Source: Chloroflexota bacterium | GTDB taxonomy: Bacteria; Chloroflexota; JAJPGV01 | Reading direction: 5' to 3' | Assembly: GCA_021325635.1 (NCBI GenBank) | Contig: JAJPGV010000027.1 | Coordinates: forward strand, 1 to 64,000 | DNA length: 64,000 nt | Shown here: one piece after another, positions 51,141 to 61,391 of the stretch | Position numbering within the stretch: the first letter of the stretch is position 1 | Layout of the letters: the number at the start of each line of letters is the position of its first letter | The notes under the pieces: generated by a model | What the model saw: only the letters and a program-made list of their open reading frames with translations | The model's database searches: none | Told to the model about the DNA's origin: nothing | Translations under genes and position numbers: made by a program

Positions 51141-53513
51141 TCAGGCAGCGCTCGAGGCGGAGTCAATAATCACCGCACCCAGGATGAGATGATCCACCGC
51201 CCCACTGCCGTCAACCGTGAGCCGATCGCCGGTAGCCTGCAGGTACATGCCGACTTCGATCTGATAGCTGCCAGGCGGCATGGCGGCCGGCAGGGCGATC
51301 ACGTAATCGTCGTCGATGATCTCACCGGACTGCCAGCGAATGGTGGGCTGCCGGCCGCCGGCGGGCTGGCTGTCACGCTGTGCCGCGACGTGCCCGGCCG
51401 CATCGAGCAGATGCACGAAGACCGTGTAGTTCTGGCTGAATGGCTCCAGCGCCTGCCACTGCAGCCGCACCGACAGGTCCTGTCCCGCGTGCGCCGGCTG
51501 CGGCTCCGCGTTATAAGACGTCAGCTCCGCGCTCCCACCGAAGGTACGGGCCACAACGTTGGCCAGCGGAGGCTCGGTCGAGCGAGGGGAGGCGACGGCG
51601 TGGGCCTCGACGCCCACCGAGGTCAATGGCAGCAGACTGCCGTCGGGCAGCACCGCCGAGATCGGTGGGTGCCCGGCCGGGGCCCAGGCGCCCACCGGGA
51701 TGGAGAACCAAGCCTGGCCGGGAAAGGCGACGGCCGAGAACGTCTTGCCGCCAAAGGTCAGCCGCTCGGGCAGGGCCGGGCAGGAAGGAGGCAGCGGCGC
51801 GGCTCCGCAACCGGACCGGCCATAGAGCGCCAGGTTCAACACGTCGCCCACCCGAACGTCGTCCAGTGGCTGGTCGTAGCCTCCAATCCCCGGCACCGCC
51901 GTGAGGTGCTGCGGAACGAAGCTTGGGTCGAGGGAGCGGGCGGGAGCATCGGACAGGTCATACAGGGCTACCCGCCGATCGCCCACGGTGAGCTGGAGCG
52001 TCAGCCGGCGATGGGCGTTGAGCCAGTCTCGGACGGGATGCTCCGCACCGGCGTCATGCCCGCCCGACTCCTGGACCAGCCACAGTGCCCGATAGTCCGA
52101 GGCCCAGCGCGAGAAGATCTGATCGGCATAGGCAGTGTCGACCGGCTGATTCAGCGGTATCGCCACCCAGGGAAGCGACCCACGGTAATCGAGCATGAAC
52201 AGATGGAAATTCCAATCGGGATCGAAGACGACGACGTCGCCCGGGCGCTCGTAGGCAGCTACGAACTCGGCCAGGCTCTGATAGTCGTCGGTGCGATGGC
52301 TGGCGGCATACATCGGCGGCAGCACCGCCAGCGCCAGCGCGGCCGACAGCGCCAACGGGGCCAAGCGGACCCAGCCCGGAAGCGCAGCGGCAGCCACGGC
52401 GACGAGCAGGACCAGGGCCGGCAGGGCGGGCAGCGCATAACGGGTCTGATAGGCCGGGCTGAAGAACAGCCCGCGCTGCAGAGTAACGGCGTACGCTGCC
52501 AGCGGCAGACCGGCCGTGACTAACAGCAGCCACAGCACGACAAGCCGAGCGTGGGAGCGGCGAACGAGAGCGACGGCCAGGAGCAGCACCAGCCCCAGGC
52601 CAAGCGCGACGAGCAGCGGGATGAAGCCGGCGACGTCGGTGTCGATGCCGATCGTGAGCTGCGCCCAGGTGGCCGACAGGAAGTCGCGCCAGGCGAGCGG
52701 AGCGGTCTGGCCGCCGGCAAATCGGATGGCATGCCGGCTGAAGAAGACGAGCCAGGGCAGGAACAGTGTGATGCTGGCGATCTGCATGCCCAGCCAGGCG
52801 CCGAGCACGGACCACCGGTGGGCAGCTTTGCGTCTGGCGGCAACACCGCTGCCCAGCACCAGCAGGCCCTCGAGGGCGACCAGGACGGCGAAGAAGTACA
52901 GGGTGAACAGGCCGGCGAGGTTGATGACGCCGAGGGCCGCCAGCCACAGCCCTCGCTGGCCACGTACGTCCTTCGGGCCCGGGCGGGCTCGCGCGCCGGC
53001 GGCGCCTGGTGACCGGACGCCCGCCGGCAACGGCAGGACGTTCCAAGCATGGAGGAAGCGAAACAGCGCGTACATCGAGAGCGCGCACAGCAGCCCGACC
53101 AGGGCATACATCCTGATCTGCTGCGACCACCAGACGTGAAAGCGCGCAACGGCCAGCAGGAACGCCGCGGCCAGGCCGCAGTAGGGACCGGCCAAACGCC
53201 GGCCGGCCGCGGCGCACACCGGGACGGTCAGTACACCAAAGGCCACGGCCATGAACCGGAGGGCGAAGATGCTGCGCCCGGCCAGCGGCATCCACAGCTG
53301 ATACAGCAGGTAGCTCAGCGGTGGATGGGTATCGGACGCCGTGCGCAGCAGCATGGCCGGCGTGTCCAAGCTGGCCAGCCAGGAGGTGAAGCCCTCGTCG
53401 AACCAGGGATTGGCGTCGGACAGCTTGTGCAGCCGCAGGACCGCGGCAAGCAGCGTGACACCCGCGAGCAGCGGAATGTACGCCCCAACCAATGAGCGGC
53501 GTCTGTTCTTCAT
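51141..53513 (-). CDS. GT39-like membrane glycosyltransferase with C-terminal beta module
   Basis: A 790-residue paralogue of the preceding entry. The acidic loop is SDANPWFDEGFTSWLA near residue 40, and the helices HPPLSYLLYQLWMPLAG follow. The C-terminal module contains QNYTVFVHLLDAAGHVAAQRD, very close to the same position in its neighbour. Such tandem paralogues are frequent in surface-polysaccharide regions. ATG 53513 is the start. Confidence 0.88.
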   Translation of the reverse strand: MKNRRRSLVGAYIPLLAGVTLLAAVLRLHKLSDANPWFDEGFTSWLASLDTPAMLLRTASDTHPPLSYLLYQLWMPLAGRSIFALRFMAVAFGVLTVPVCAAAGRRLAGPYCGLAAAFLLAVARFHVWWSQQIRMYALVGLLCALSMYALFRFLHAWNVLPLPAGVRSPGAAGARARPGPKDVRGQRGLWLAALGVINLAGLFTLYFFAVLVALEGLLVLGSGVAARRKAAHRWSVLGAWLGMQIASITLFLPWLVFFSRHAIRFAGGQTAPLAWRDFLSATWAQLTIGIDTDVAGFIPLLVALGLGLVLLLAVALVRRSHARLVVLWLLLVTAGLPLAAYAVTLQRGLFFSPAYQTRYALPALPALVLLVAVAAAALPGWVRLAPLALSAALALAVLPPMYAASHRTDDYQSLAEFVAAYERPGDVVVFDPDWNFHLFMLDYRGSLPWVAIPLNQPVDTAYADQIFSRWASDYRALWLVQESGGHDAGAEHPVRDWLNAHRRLTLQLTVGDRRVALYDLSDAPARSLDPSFVPQHLTAVPGIGGYDQPLDDVRVGDVLNLALYGRSGCGAAPLPPSCPALPERLTFGGKTFSAVAFPGQAWFSIPVGAWAPAGHPPISAVLPDGSLLPLTSVGVEAHAVASPRSTEPPLANVVARTFGGSAELTSYNAEPQPAHAGQDLSVRLQWQALEPFSQNYTVFVHLLDAAGHVAAQRDSQPAGGRQPTIRWQSGEIIDDDYVIALPAAMPPGSYQIEVGMYLQATGDRLTVDGSGAVDHLILGAVIIDSASSAA

Positions 53514-53554
53514 TCGGAGCGCGCGGAGCAGGCTCCGCTATCAGGCCGGATCAG

Positions 53555-54811
53555 CTACTTCTGAGGGAGCGGGAATCCCACGATGCCATTCTCACCCGGA
53601 GCGGTGTCCTGCGCATACACGATCTTATTGGTCTCGTCGATGATGGCCGTGCCGGCACGGCCCTTCAGCGGCACGTTGGTCATAAATTTGACCGGCGATC
53701 CTCCGAAGACGCCGATCTGCGGGCCGTGGTAGAAGTCCCGGGCACCGAAGACGAAGCGGTCGAGCTTGGCGCTGTAGTTCACCAGGTCGCCGGTGCCCAC
53801 ATTATTGATTGTGCTGACCACCTTGCCCTGCTTGGTGTCGAAAATCGCGACGTGCTGGTCGGCCGGATTGTTACAGCCCAGCAGCGCTTCACCCTGCGGA
53901 TTGATCGCTATGCCATTGGGAATGCACTTGTCGGCCAGCTCGATCTTCTTGACCAGCTCATCCTTGTTGGGATCCACCTGGTACAGCGCATTGTCCCGGC
54001 CGGCGCCGACGTACAGCATGCCGTCCGCGGACGACAGGTAGATGGCTTCCAGGGTCGTGCCGGGGGTGGCGATCTTCTTGGTCATCTTGCTGGTGGCGGG
54101 ATCGACGACGGCGATGAAGCCCTCGCCATTGGCCGCGCCATAGACCTTCTTGTGCACCGGGTCGTAGTAGACCAGGTCGATCCGGCCCGTGCCGCCTGCG
54201 GGGATCTTGGTGATGACCGTGTTGGCGGTGGGCGAACCAGGATCGGTGTCGATGACCGAGAAGGAGCTGTCGCGGTTGCCTGTAATCACACGCTTGGCTT
54301 CAGGCAGGATGACCATGCCATTGGATCCGATACCGAGGCTGACGGAGCGCACGTATTTGGCCGACGAGGTGGAGACGTCATAGACGTCGACGGCCATCTC
54401 CGTCTCGTTGTCGACGTACAGCGTATGCGTCGCCTGGTTGATGTCGATGGTATCGATGCTGGTAGCGCCGTTGGCATTCGGAGCCGGGTAGACGGTCAGG
54501 GGCTCCTGCGTGGTGTCCGCGGCCACAACCGGCAGGGTTGTCGCGGTTGGCGCAGGGCTGGCCGAGGCTGAAGCGGATGCCGACGCGGCCGGCTTGGCGG
54601 AGGCCGCGGTCGAAGCAGCGGGCTTCGGCGAAGCAGACGCAGCGGCGCTCGTGATGGGGGACGGCGCGGCGCTCGGCTTCACGGACGCGAGTGCAGCGCT
54701 GGGCGCAGCGCTGCCGGGATTGGTGGCGACGGGCGCGGAAGCGCCGCCGCAGGCTGACAGGATGAGGCCAAGACCAAGGCAGGCGATAGAGACGTGCCGT
54801 GGACAACGCAT
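53555..54811 (-). CDS. YVTN-type beta-propeller lipoprotein
   Basis: A 418-residue surface lipoprotein. The lipobox is LSAC (C21). An Ala/Ser/Pro-rich linker (about 24-110) leads to a seven-bladed-type propeller: repeats such as KRVITGNRDSSFSVIDTDP, EGFIAVVDPATSKMTKKI and VAIFDTKQGKVVSTINNVG. The start ATG 54811 follows GGAGAG by seven bases. It is separated from the cupredoxin-like gene upstream by a strong terminator hairpin. Confidence 0.9.
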   Translation of the reverse strand: MRCPRHVSIACLGLGLILSACGGASAPVATNPGSAAPSAALASVKPSAAPSPITSAAASASPKPAASTAASAKPAASASASASASPAPTATTLPVVAADTTQEPLTVYPAPNANGATSIDTIDINQATHTLYVDNETEMAVDVYDVSTSSAKYVRSVSLGIGSNGMVILPEAKRVITGNRDSSFSVIDTDPGSPTANTVITKIPAGGTGRIDLVYYDPVHKKVYGAANGEGFIAVVDPATSKMTKKIATPGTTLEAIYLSSADGMLYVGAGRDNALYQVDPNKDELVKKIELADKCIPNGIAINPQGEALLGCNNPADQHVAIFDTKQGKVVSTINNVGTGDLVNYSAKLDRFVFGARDFYHGPQIGVFGGSPVKFMTNVPLKGRAGTAIIDETNKIVYAQDTAPGENGIVGFPLPQK

Positions 54812-54920
54812 GTCGTAACTCTCCCTCTTCTTCGATGGTCGCCGGGCAACCGCCCAAGCATACGCCACCGGGTAGGCCGAGTTAGCGGCGGCGATAGCGA
54901 CCATTCACCCTCAGGATCGC

Positions 54921-54951
54921 AGAAAGGGCGGCCCGGCGGGCCGCCCTTTCT
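54921..54951 (-). terminator. Perfect 14-bp hairpin terminator of the cupredoxin-like gene
   Basis: AGAAAGGGCGGCCC (54921-54934) pairs fully with GGGCCGCCCTTTCT (54938-54951) around a three-base loop. On the minus strand the 3' arm ends TTTCT. It lies 43 bases after the stop of the upstream cupredoxin-like gene. Confidence 0.85.
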
Positions 54952-54993
54952 GACGTTCGCGCTGCCGCGCGAATCAGCATCGTCAGCTGATGG

Positions 54994-56124
54994 TCAGGAC
55001 TTGGGAATCACGACCGTGACTTCGCCCACAAAGACGGGAAGCTGCTTGCCGATAAATCCGGAGATGGTCGGATCGATCAGGCCCAGCTCTTCGCCCGACT
55101 GGTAGTTGTAGTCGGTCTTGCAGACGGTCGGATCGCCACAGGCGTTGTATGTCCAGCTCTGGCCAGGCGCGAGTCCGGGCGACTCCAACGGATCGTAGCC
55201 GTTGTAGGCGTCCGAGCCGGTGCTGCCCTTGGTCAGGGCGTGAACACGAGCCCCGTTGTTGACCCAAGTGATGCTCGTCCCCGGGGTTACCCACACCCAG
55301 GCAGGATCGAAGCCCTTGACGTCATCAATGGTCACGGTGACGTTACCACTCAGGGGGCTTTTGGCGCTGCCGCCCAGCGCGCCAGCTCCCGACTGGCCTG
55401 CCAAAGTCTCGCCGTTCTTGTTGTAGCAGAGAGCCGGTGCGCCGTCCTGCGGCGTGACCAACGCGGCGCACTTGCCACCATTGATGTTGTCCGGGGTAGG
55501 CGGCAGCAAATTCGTGCCAGGCAGCGTGTCGGCCAGGCTGTGTGGGATATCGGAGGTGCCGAGGTTCGTGGAACCGCTGCCACTGTCGTAGCTCTTCACC
55601 TTAATGGAGGCCGGGGTGCAGTTGAAGCTCGGGTTGTTGTTCCCGAACAGGCAGTCGGTGGCCGAGGTGAACATGACCGTCCCGGAGTTCACGAGGCCTC
55701 CGTCAACCTGCTGGCCAGGGGCCAAGCCGCCGGTATCGAAGTTGATCTGGCCCTTGTTCTTGTTCTTGCTGGTGAGCGGAATCTGGGTGCAGACGGGGAA
55801 GCAGGTAGGACTCCATGGAGCAATCTGGCCGGGCATCGCGGTCACCGTGTGCACCTGCGTGCCGTTGTTGATGATGTGGATCATGTCCTTGAAGGGACTC
55901 TCGTACTTGGCCACAGAGTAGCTCTGCTGGTCGAAGCCGCTGTCGGTGATGGTGATGGTCACCTGGTTGCTGGGCGTAGCGGTGGCCTTGGGCGTCGAGC
56001 TGGAAGCGCTCCCGCTCGAGCTCGAGCTATCGGCGGCGAGTCCTGCCTGCGGGACCAGCAACAGCCCCAGGGTGAGAACAGCGCCCGCGGCGACAAGTCG
56101 CTGGGCTGCCTTTTTCGGGATCAT
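54994..56124 (-). CDS. Secreted protein with two cupredoxin-like domains
   Basis: A 376-residue secreted protein. The signal peptide ends near LAADS (about 30), then a Ser-rich linker. Domain 1 (about 43-175) has VTITITDSGFDQQSYSV and NNGTQVHTVTAMP. Domain 2 (about 240-376) has VTVTIDDVKGFDPAWVWV, TPGTSITWVNNGARVHAL and YNACGDPTVC. These are plastocyanin-like sequences, but the full Cys-His-His-Met copper set is not certain in either domain. ATG 56124 follows GAAGGAG. Confidence 0.85.
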   Translation of the reverse strand: MIPKKAAQRLVAAGAVLTLGLLLVPQAGLAADSSSSSGSASSSTPKATATPSNQVTITITDSGFDQQSYSVAKYESPFKDMIHIINNGTQVHTVTAMPGQIAPWSPTCFPVCTQIPLTSKNKNKGQINFDTGGLAPGQQVDGGLVNSGTVMFTSATDCLFGNNNPSFNCTPASIKVKSYDSGSGSTNLGTSDIPHSLADTLPGTNLLPPTPDNINGGKCAALVTPQDGAPALCYNKNGETLAGQSGAGALGGSAKSPLSGNVTVTIDDVKGFDPAWVWVTPGTSITWVNNGARVHALTKGSTGSDAYNGYDPLESPGLAPGQSWTYNACGDPTVCKTDYNYQSGEELGLIDPTISGFIGKQLPVFVGEVTVVIPKS

Positions 56125-56656
56125 GTCACTCCTTCTCAATCTGTGGAAATCTGAATAGCGTCATTCGGCGTAACCAATAAGCGGTGACAACCGCACCCGG
56201 AAGCGGGCGACGCCGTCACCTGGAGCGCATTCATGCAGTTGAGAAGCGCATTCTTTGACTCCTTAGAGATTCTTTGGCTTTCGGTTCACCTGGATTGTCT
56301 TGGGCCCGGTCTCGGGGCTTCCATGCCTCTGGCGTAGGCGTGGAACCTGCTGACCGGGACTAGGCTAGCAGCAACCTATCACAACCCTCGTCGGGCGCAT
56401 TGACCGTACCCCCGCGCGCGATGTCCCCCTTTCTGCGAAAGGTCGCCGACCACGGGCCGCAGCGCAGCTTCCCCGCACCCTCAGCAACCACAGCCCGATC
56501 TGCGCGTTGGCCGCCTCGTATCCGGCTTGCCGGGGATTGTACAGGACACTCCCGCTCGGGACAAGATCCGCGCGCTAACGTCGACGACTCCTGCTTCCTG
56601 GACCGACCAAGGCACGCCCAGATCACGCCCACAGGGAGCCCGCCGAGGCCGCCTTC
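56125..56656. other. Gene-free region with one shared motif
   Basis: No convincing gene in about 530 bases. GCAACCTATCACAA at 56371-56384 recurs with one mismatch upstream of the membrane LuxR regulator (62489-62502). It may be an operator shared by the secreted-protein block. Confidence 0.4.
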
Positions 56657-57646
56657 CTACTGCACGCCGTCGATGCTCATGAGCACGGTATCGTAGCCGG
56701 TGGCGTTCCCCACAACGTCGAAGGTCGCTCTCTTTGATTGGCCGGCGGGAATAACGTCATCAGGCCCGCCGCTGCCGACCGCCAACAGCTCCCCGCCCTT
56801 CAGGAAGGCAGCCTGAACCGTGACGCTGTGAGCAACCGTATCGTCGTTCTTGACCTCCGCGATCACGGTGACGCCGCTGCCGCTGCCGGACACCACCTGC
56901 TTGATGGAGAGCTTGGACGCCGCCGTGGCGGCGGGAGTCGCCGGCGCGTTGGCCAGCAGCTTGTCCATGGTCACGTTCACGCTGTCGTAGGTAGCCGGAA
57001 TTGAGCCGGTGTAGATCGACAGCACCGCCGCACGACGCTCGTTCGGCTTGAGGTCGTTGACGCTGCCGCTGGCCGTGGCCACCGTATTGCCGCCGCTGAC
57101 GAAGGTCGCCTTCACGGCGAAGCTCACAACCTGCCCGGTGGGATTGGTCGCCAGGACGGCCGCGGCGCCCACGCCGCTTGTGGCAAAGACGACCGGCTTC
57201 CCAAAGGTCACACCGGGGTTGACGCCGGCATCGGGTGCGGGCGCAGGGGCGGGCCCGGCGGCGGCCGGCGTCGACGGGGCCGCGCCGCCCACCAGCGGCA
57301 GGCCGTCGGGGTTCGCCTCCCACGGGAAGCGCTGGGTATTCAATCGCGCGACCAGCCCGTCGGGACCATTGATCCAGGTCTGATAGCCGTTCGTGAAGGC
57401 CGTCCAGTTGTCCGCCTTGCGCCAGACCATCAGCCCCTTGGCGGTGTGCTCCTGGGCATCGCCATTGCCGGCAAATGCCTGGTTGTCCAGGCAATCGCCG
57501 ACGTCGGTGGCATCGAGATCGTGCAGGGTCTTGAAGCCCAGAATGTACTGGCAGGCCTGGGGAGCAGGCGCCGTCTGGGCGTAGGCCGAGCCGGCAAACG
57601 CCACCAGCGTAATGAACGGCACAACGGCCAACACGGACTTCATCAT
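56657..57646 (-). CDS. Secreted protein with a conserved Cys-containing domain and FxLYD-like domain
   Basis: A 329-residue exported protein with a signal peptide ending near SAYAQ. The first domain (about 30-110) contains CQYILGFKTLHDLDATDVGDC and TKGLMVWRKADNWTAFT-like text, with two Cys likely disulfide-bonded. After a Pro/Ala linker come two similar beta domains (about 150-245 and 250-329), the second with VTVIAEVKNDDTVAHSVTV and AVGSGGPDDVIPAGQSK, like FxLYD domains. ATG 57646 follows AGGAG by seven bases. Function unknown. Confidence 0.85.
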   Translation of the reverse strand: MMKSVLAVVPFITLVAFAGSAYAQTAPAPQACQYILGFKTLHDLDATDVGDCLDNQAFAGNGDAQEHTAKGLMVWRKADNWTAFTNGYQTWINGPDGLVARLNTQRFPWEANPDGLPLVGGAAPSTPAAAGPAPAPAPDAGVNPGVTFGKPVVFATSGVGAAAVLATNPTGQVVSFAVKATFVSGGNTVATASGSVNDLKPNERRAAVLSIYTGSIPATYDSVNVTMDKLLANAPATPAATAASKLSIKQVVSGSGSGVTVIAEVKNDDTVAHSVTVQAAFLKGGELLAVGSGGPDDVIPAGQSKRATFDVVGNATGYDTVLMSIDGVQ

Positions 57647-57902
57647 GGTCGATCTCCTGTGCGATAGAGCCGGCTGAAGCACGGACCCTGTGCTCACTGT
57701 CGCCGAAGGCAAGCAAAAGGTCAAGCGCCGGATGAGTGATGGGCTACGAGCCCGGCTCTTACGTCGCGCGGACCGGCGCGCGCATGTTGATCGTCGCTCG
57801 ACCGATGCGGTTCAGGACTTGCCATGGGTCGACGGTTGCTCGTCGGTGCACGGCGGGGCGCAAGCGCGGTCCAGTCCGGCCGGTCGCTGTCTTGGGCTGC
57901 TG

Positions 57903-60900
57903 TTAGCTGCGCGCGCCGCGGACCACGGCGGACGAAGCCTTGGCCGGCGGTGCCCCCGAAGGGCCAACGTCGGTAGCGTTCACGTATCCGTAGTTGCCGG
58001 TGTCCGGATCGAGCACCAGCAGGCGGTTCCCAATCTGCGGCTCAACCACCTGCAGGTAGCTGAACTGGTCCTTGTTGCCAAAGGTCTGCGACGTGGCCGG
58101 GTCGAAGCTGGACAGCACCGGCGCATCGGGCGCCAGGGTTTGCACGTAACCCACCGGGTTGGTCACCACCACCACTGAAGAGCCGATGGCCTGGGTGTAC
58201 ACCGTGACCGTGCCCGTCTGGATGTTGGTGCTGGCGTTGGAGGGGGCAAAGATGACGAAGGTGGCAATGGGGAAATGCAGCGGATTGGCAATGGCCGGCG
58301 TAAGCTCGTCGACCACGTAAGCCGCGGTCAACGTCTCCGGGCGGCCCTTGGCCTGTCCGACGTCCGCGGCGTTGTACTTGAACACGATCGGGATGGGCAC
58401 CGGGAAGGTCGTCACCGGCGCGCCATTCCTGTCCGTGATGTTGATGCTGAAGGTCGACCCGTTGGGGCTGTACTGGGCAGGCCCTCCGGGCACCGGCAGA
58501 TTGGTGGCCGGATGAATGTCGAAGGTCGCCTGCCCGCCGGCAACCCCCGCCAGCGCGGCAGGCGGAACGACCACCGCCGCGTTTCCGGCCACGATGATGC
58601 CGCCGGTGGCAGCGGAAACGTTGGCGGTGATGGGCGCCGGCGCATTCGCGGTCAGCACGCCGGGATCAATAGGCGGAGCGGCAGGCGGCGCATTGACCGT
58701 GCCCAGGGTGGTCGGGATGCTGACGTTGGTGTTGGCGGGCAGGTCGGAGACGCCGGTCCCGGCCGAGGCGGTGCCAACCACCTGGACTCCGCCGCTAGCC
58801 GAGCTTGTCGAGCTGGTCGTGACCACCACCCCACCGCTGGCGCCGGTGCTGGCCGGAGCTGTGGTGGTGGTCGTCGTCGTTGCGCTGGACGTCCCTCCAC
58901 CGCCGCCGGAAGACGTGGTGCTGGTGGCCGTCGTGGTGCTCAGCGCCACGCCGATACCCACCGGCGTCGAAGCGAACAGGCCCGACGTCAAGCCGTGCGC
59001 GAACGCCACGTACACACCGGAGGTTGCACCGGCGGGCACCGTGAACGAGGCGCTGATGGTGCCACTGCCGCTCGCGGTTACCGGCGAGGCCGTGGAGGTG
59101 GAGTCCAGGCCGGGCGCGAGAACCGACTCGCCCGGCACGAAACCAGAGCCGGTCACCGTGATCGTGGCGCCGGCGGCCACGCTGCTGTTAGGGCTCAGCG
59201 AGATCGAGGGCGAGTAGCCGGTGACGGCCAGCTGGGCGCTCGCTCCAAGCTGGGAGCTGCTGCCCTGAGCATGCAGCACATGGGTCCCGGTCGAAGCGAA
59301 GTAGGGAATGAAGACGCTGGCGCTGAACGCCCCGGACGTGTTGGCTGTCGCGGTGACCGGCGTGCCCGCGAGCACCGTCGACGTCGTGCATGAGCCGGAG
59401 CTGGCGCAGATCGGCCCGTTCAGCAGCACAGCCTCGCTGGGCGCAAAGTTGGAGCCGCTGACGGTGATGGTCGTTCCTGCCTGCTGCGCCGCTGTCGGAG
59501 CGCTGATGGCCGGCGTGCCGCGGGTGAGGGTCACGACTGCCGAAGTGGTCTTGGATCCGTTGGTCGCCGTGGCCACGTAGGTGCCGGGGAATGAGCCGTA
59601 GGCCACGGTGGCGCTCGTTGACGCCGTCCCGGCGGAGTTGGCCGGCGCCGTCGCGGCGGTCACTCCCGGCATCGAGAAGGTCACCGTGTCGGCGGGGCTG
59701 GCGACCCAGTTCGTGCCGGTGAAGGTAATCGACGAGCCTTCGGCCACAGTCGTGGGCGCCACTGCCAGCCCTTTGGTGCTGTTGATGGTGAACGGACCAT
59801 TGGCCGATTGCGAGCTGACGTTCGAGGTCGTGTCCTGCGCCCGGACCGACCAGGTGCCGGGCGCACCGAGCGGGATGGTCAGGGGGAAGCTCGCGATGCC
59901 GCCACTGCTGGCATTGGTCGTAGCGCTCCAGCCAGGGGAGCCGGAGAACGTCACCTGGTCGGTCCCGGTGCCGAACGTCCCGTTCGCAATCGAGGCTGTC
60001 ACGGACTGGCCGCTGTTGCCATTGGTGGGACTCAGCGTCATGACATGGCCCGTGGTACCCCCGCTGACGGTTAACGTCGACGCCGCGGTCGCGGAGCAAT
60101 GCGCCTTGTTGATCCCACTGGAAACCTCGTGGCTGGCGTGGATGGTGTAGCCACCCGGTTGCAGCGCCGATGAAAGCGTGAACGGCTGATTGCTGAAGGC
60201 GCCGCTGCTGTCGGTCGTGACGTTGACCTTCGGTCCAGGCCCAAGCAGATCGATCGATTCCGTTGGCCCGAAGCCTGAGCCGCTGACCTGGATCGACGTC
60301 GTCGTGCCAGGCGTGGCGCTGGTCGGAGTGAACGATATCGTTGCCGCCTTGGCGTTGACGCTCAATTGGCCAGGTCCCGGCAGCGCCGCCAGCAGGTTCG
60401 ACTGCAGGCCCTTGGCCAGCAGCGTGAAGCTGGTGCTGCTGGCGGCGCCCCCGTCGCAAGTCACAACGTACTGCGCCTGCGCCTTGCCCGTGGCATCGGC
60501 ATTGACGGGCGTCTGGGTGCCGCCGATGGGGGATCCCACGAACTGCACCTGCTCTCCCGGCGCGAAGCCCATCGCCGTGAGAGTGACGGTTTGTCCGGGA
60601 GTCACGGGGTTTAGACTGGCGCTGATCTGCGGGTTGGCCGCGGTCACGCTCACCCCGGAGATAAGGGCTTTCCTGCCCGAGACGACCCCGCCGGCTCGAA
60701 AGAAATAGCTGCCCGTCGGGATATCAGGAGGGTACTGCACCGTCGTCGTGGCCTTGCCGCTGCTGTCGGCTGTCACGCAGCTAGCCAGGACAAAGCACAC
60801 GCTTTCGCCCGCGCCGAAGCCGGTCGCGGTGGCCGTTATCGCCGTGCCGGCGGTGGCGCTCGCCGGACTGAGGGACACCGCCGGAGAAGCGGCATTGAGG

Positions 60901-61262
60901 ACGAACGAGGTGCTGGCCGTCAGGCCCGAGGTTCCGCCCTTGGCGGCAACAAGGTAGGTGTTGGCCGGGAGCGTAGCGTCGGTAACGAGAGGCATCGTGA
61001 AGCCGCCGCCGCTGGCGGTCACGCTCAAATTGGCAAAGCCGGACAGCGTCACGGTCTCGCCGGAGGTGAAGCCGCTGCCGGTTAGCGTCACCGTATCTCC
61101 GGCGGTGAGCGTCGCTGGGGAGGCAGTGATCGACGGCCCGGCGGAGGCCATGACCTGACCACCGCCGAGCATCGCGGTGACGAGCGACACCATGAGCGCA
61201 ACGGGAAGCCCACCCACCGACCTCCATCTCATCCACCCGTTCAAGCCGTTCTGGACGCGCAT
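57903..61262 (-). CDS. Giant secreted Ig/IPT-repeat adhesin-like protein
   Basis: A 1119-residue exported protein. The signal peptide ends near QVMASAG (about 41). About eight repeats of roughly 90 residues follow (about 43-760), each opening like ITASPATLTAGDTVTLTGSGF and LSPNSSVAAGATITVTGSGF with xxPGESV turns. A Thr/Ser/Gly linker spans about 765-830. The C-terminal 280 residues form another beta-rich domain (VVVPPAALAG is ZU5-like). No sortase motif or membrane anchor at the end. It probably acts on the cell surface or is released. Confidence 0.9.
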   Translation of the reverse strand: MRVQNGLNGWMRWRSVGGLPVALMVSLVTAMLGGGQVMASAGPSITASPATLTAGDTVTLTGSGFTSGETVTLSGFANLSVTASGGGFTMPLVTDATLPANTYLVAAKGGTSGLTASTSFVLNAASPAVSLSPASATAGTAITATATGFGAGESVCFVLASCVTADSSGKATTTVQYPPDIPTGSYFFRAGGVVSGRKALISGVSVTAANPQISASLNPVTPGQTVTLTAMGFAPGEQVQFVGSPIGGTQTPVNADATGKAQAQYVVTCDGGAASSTSFTLLAKGLQSNLLAALPGPGQLSVNAKAATISFTPTSATPGTTTSIQVSGSGFGPTESIDLLGPGPKVNVTTDSSGAFSNQPFTLSSALQPGGYTIHASHEVSSGINKAHCSATAASTLTVSGGTTGHVMTLSPTNGNSGQSVTASIANGTFGTGTDQVTFSGSPGWSATTNASSGGIASFPLTIPLGAPGTWSVRAQDTTSNVSSQSANGPFTINSTKGLAVAPTTVAEGSSITFTGTNWVASPADTVTFSMPGVTAATAPANSAGTASTSATVAYGSFPGTYVATATNGSKTTSAVVTLTRGTPAISAPTAAQQAGTTITVSGSNFAPSEAVLLNGPICASSGSCTTSTVLAGTPVTATANTSGAFSASVFIPYFASTGTHVLHAQGSSSQLGASAQLAVTGYSPSISLSPNSSVAAGATITVTGSGFVPGESVLAPGLDSTSTASPVTASGSGTISASFTVPAGATSGVYVAFAHGLTSGLFASTPVGIGVALSTTTATSTTSSGGGGGTSSATTTTTTTAPASTGASGGVVVTTSSTSSASGGVQVVGTASAGTGVSDLPANTNVSIPTTLGTVNAPPAAPPIDPGVLTANAPAPITANVSAATGGIIVAGNAAVVVPPAALAGVAGGQATFDIHPATNLPVPGGPAQYSPNGSTFSINITDRNGAPVTTFPVPIPIVFKYNAADVGQAKGRPETLTAAYVVDELTPAIANPLHFPIATFVIFAPSNASTNIQTGTVTVYTQAIGSSVVVVTNPVGYVQTLAPDAPVLSSFDPATSQTFGNKDQFSYLQVVEPQIGNRLLVLDPDTGNYGYVNATDVGPSGAPPAKASSAVVRGARS

Positions 61263-61391
61263 ACCCCTACCACTCCAATGCTCTCCAAGAATTTCGTGCA
61301 GACGGCCGAGGCTGAGGGCCTTCCCTGCCCTGCAAATCGCGGCTCATGCTACCGGGCAGGCACAAGGGGCGCATCCCCCAATTGGTGTATT

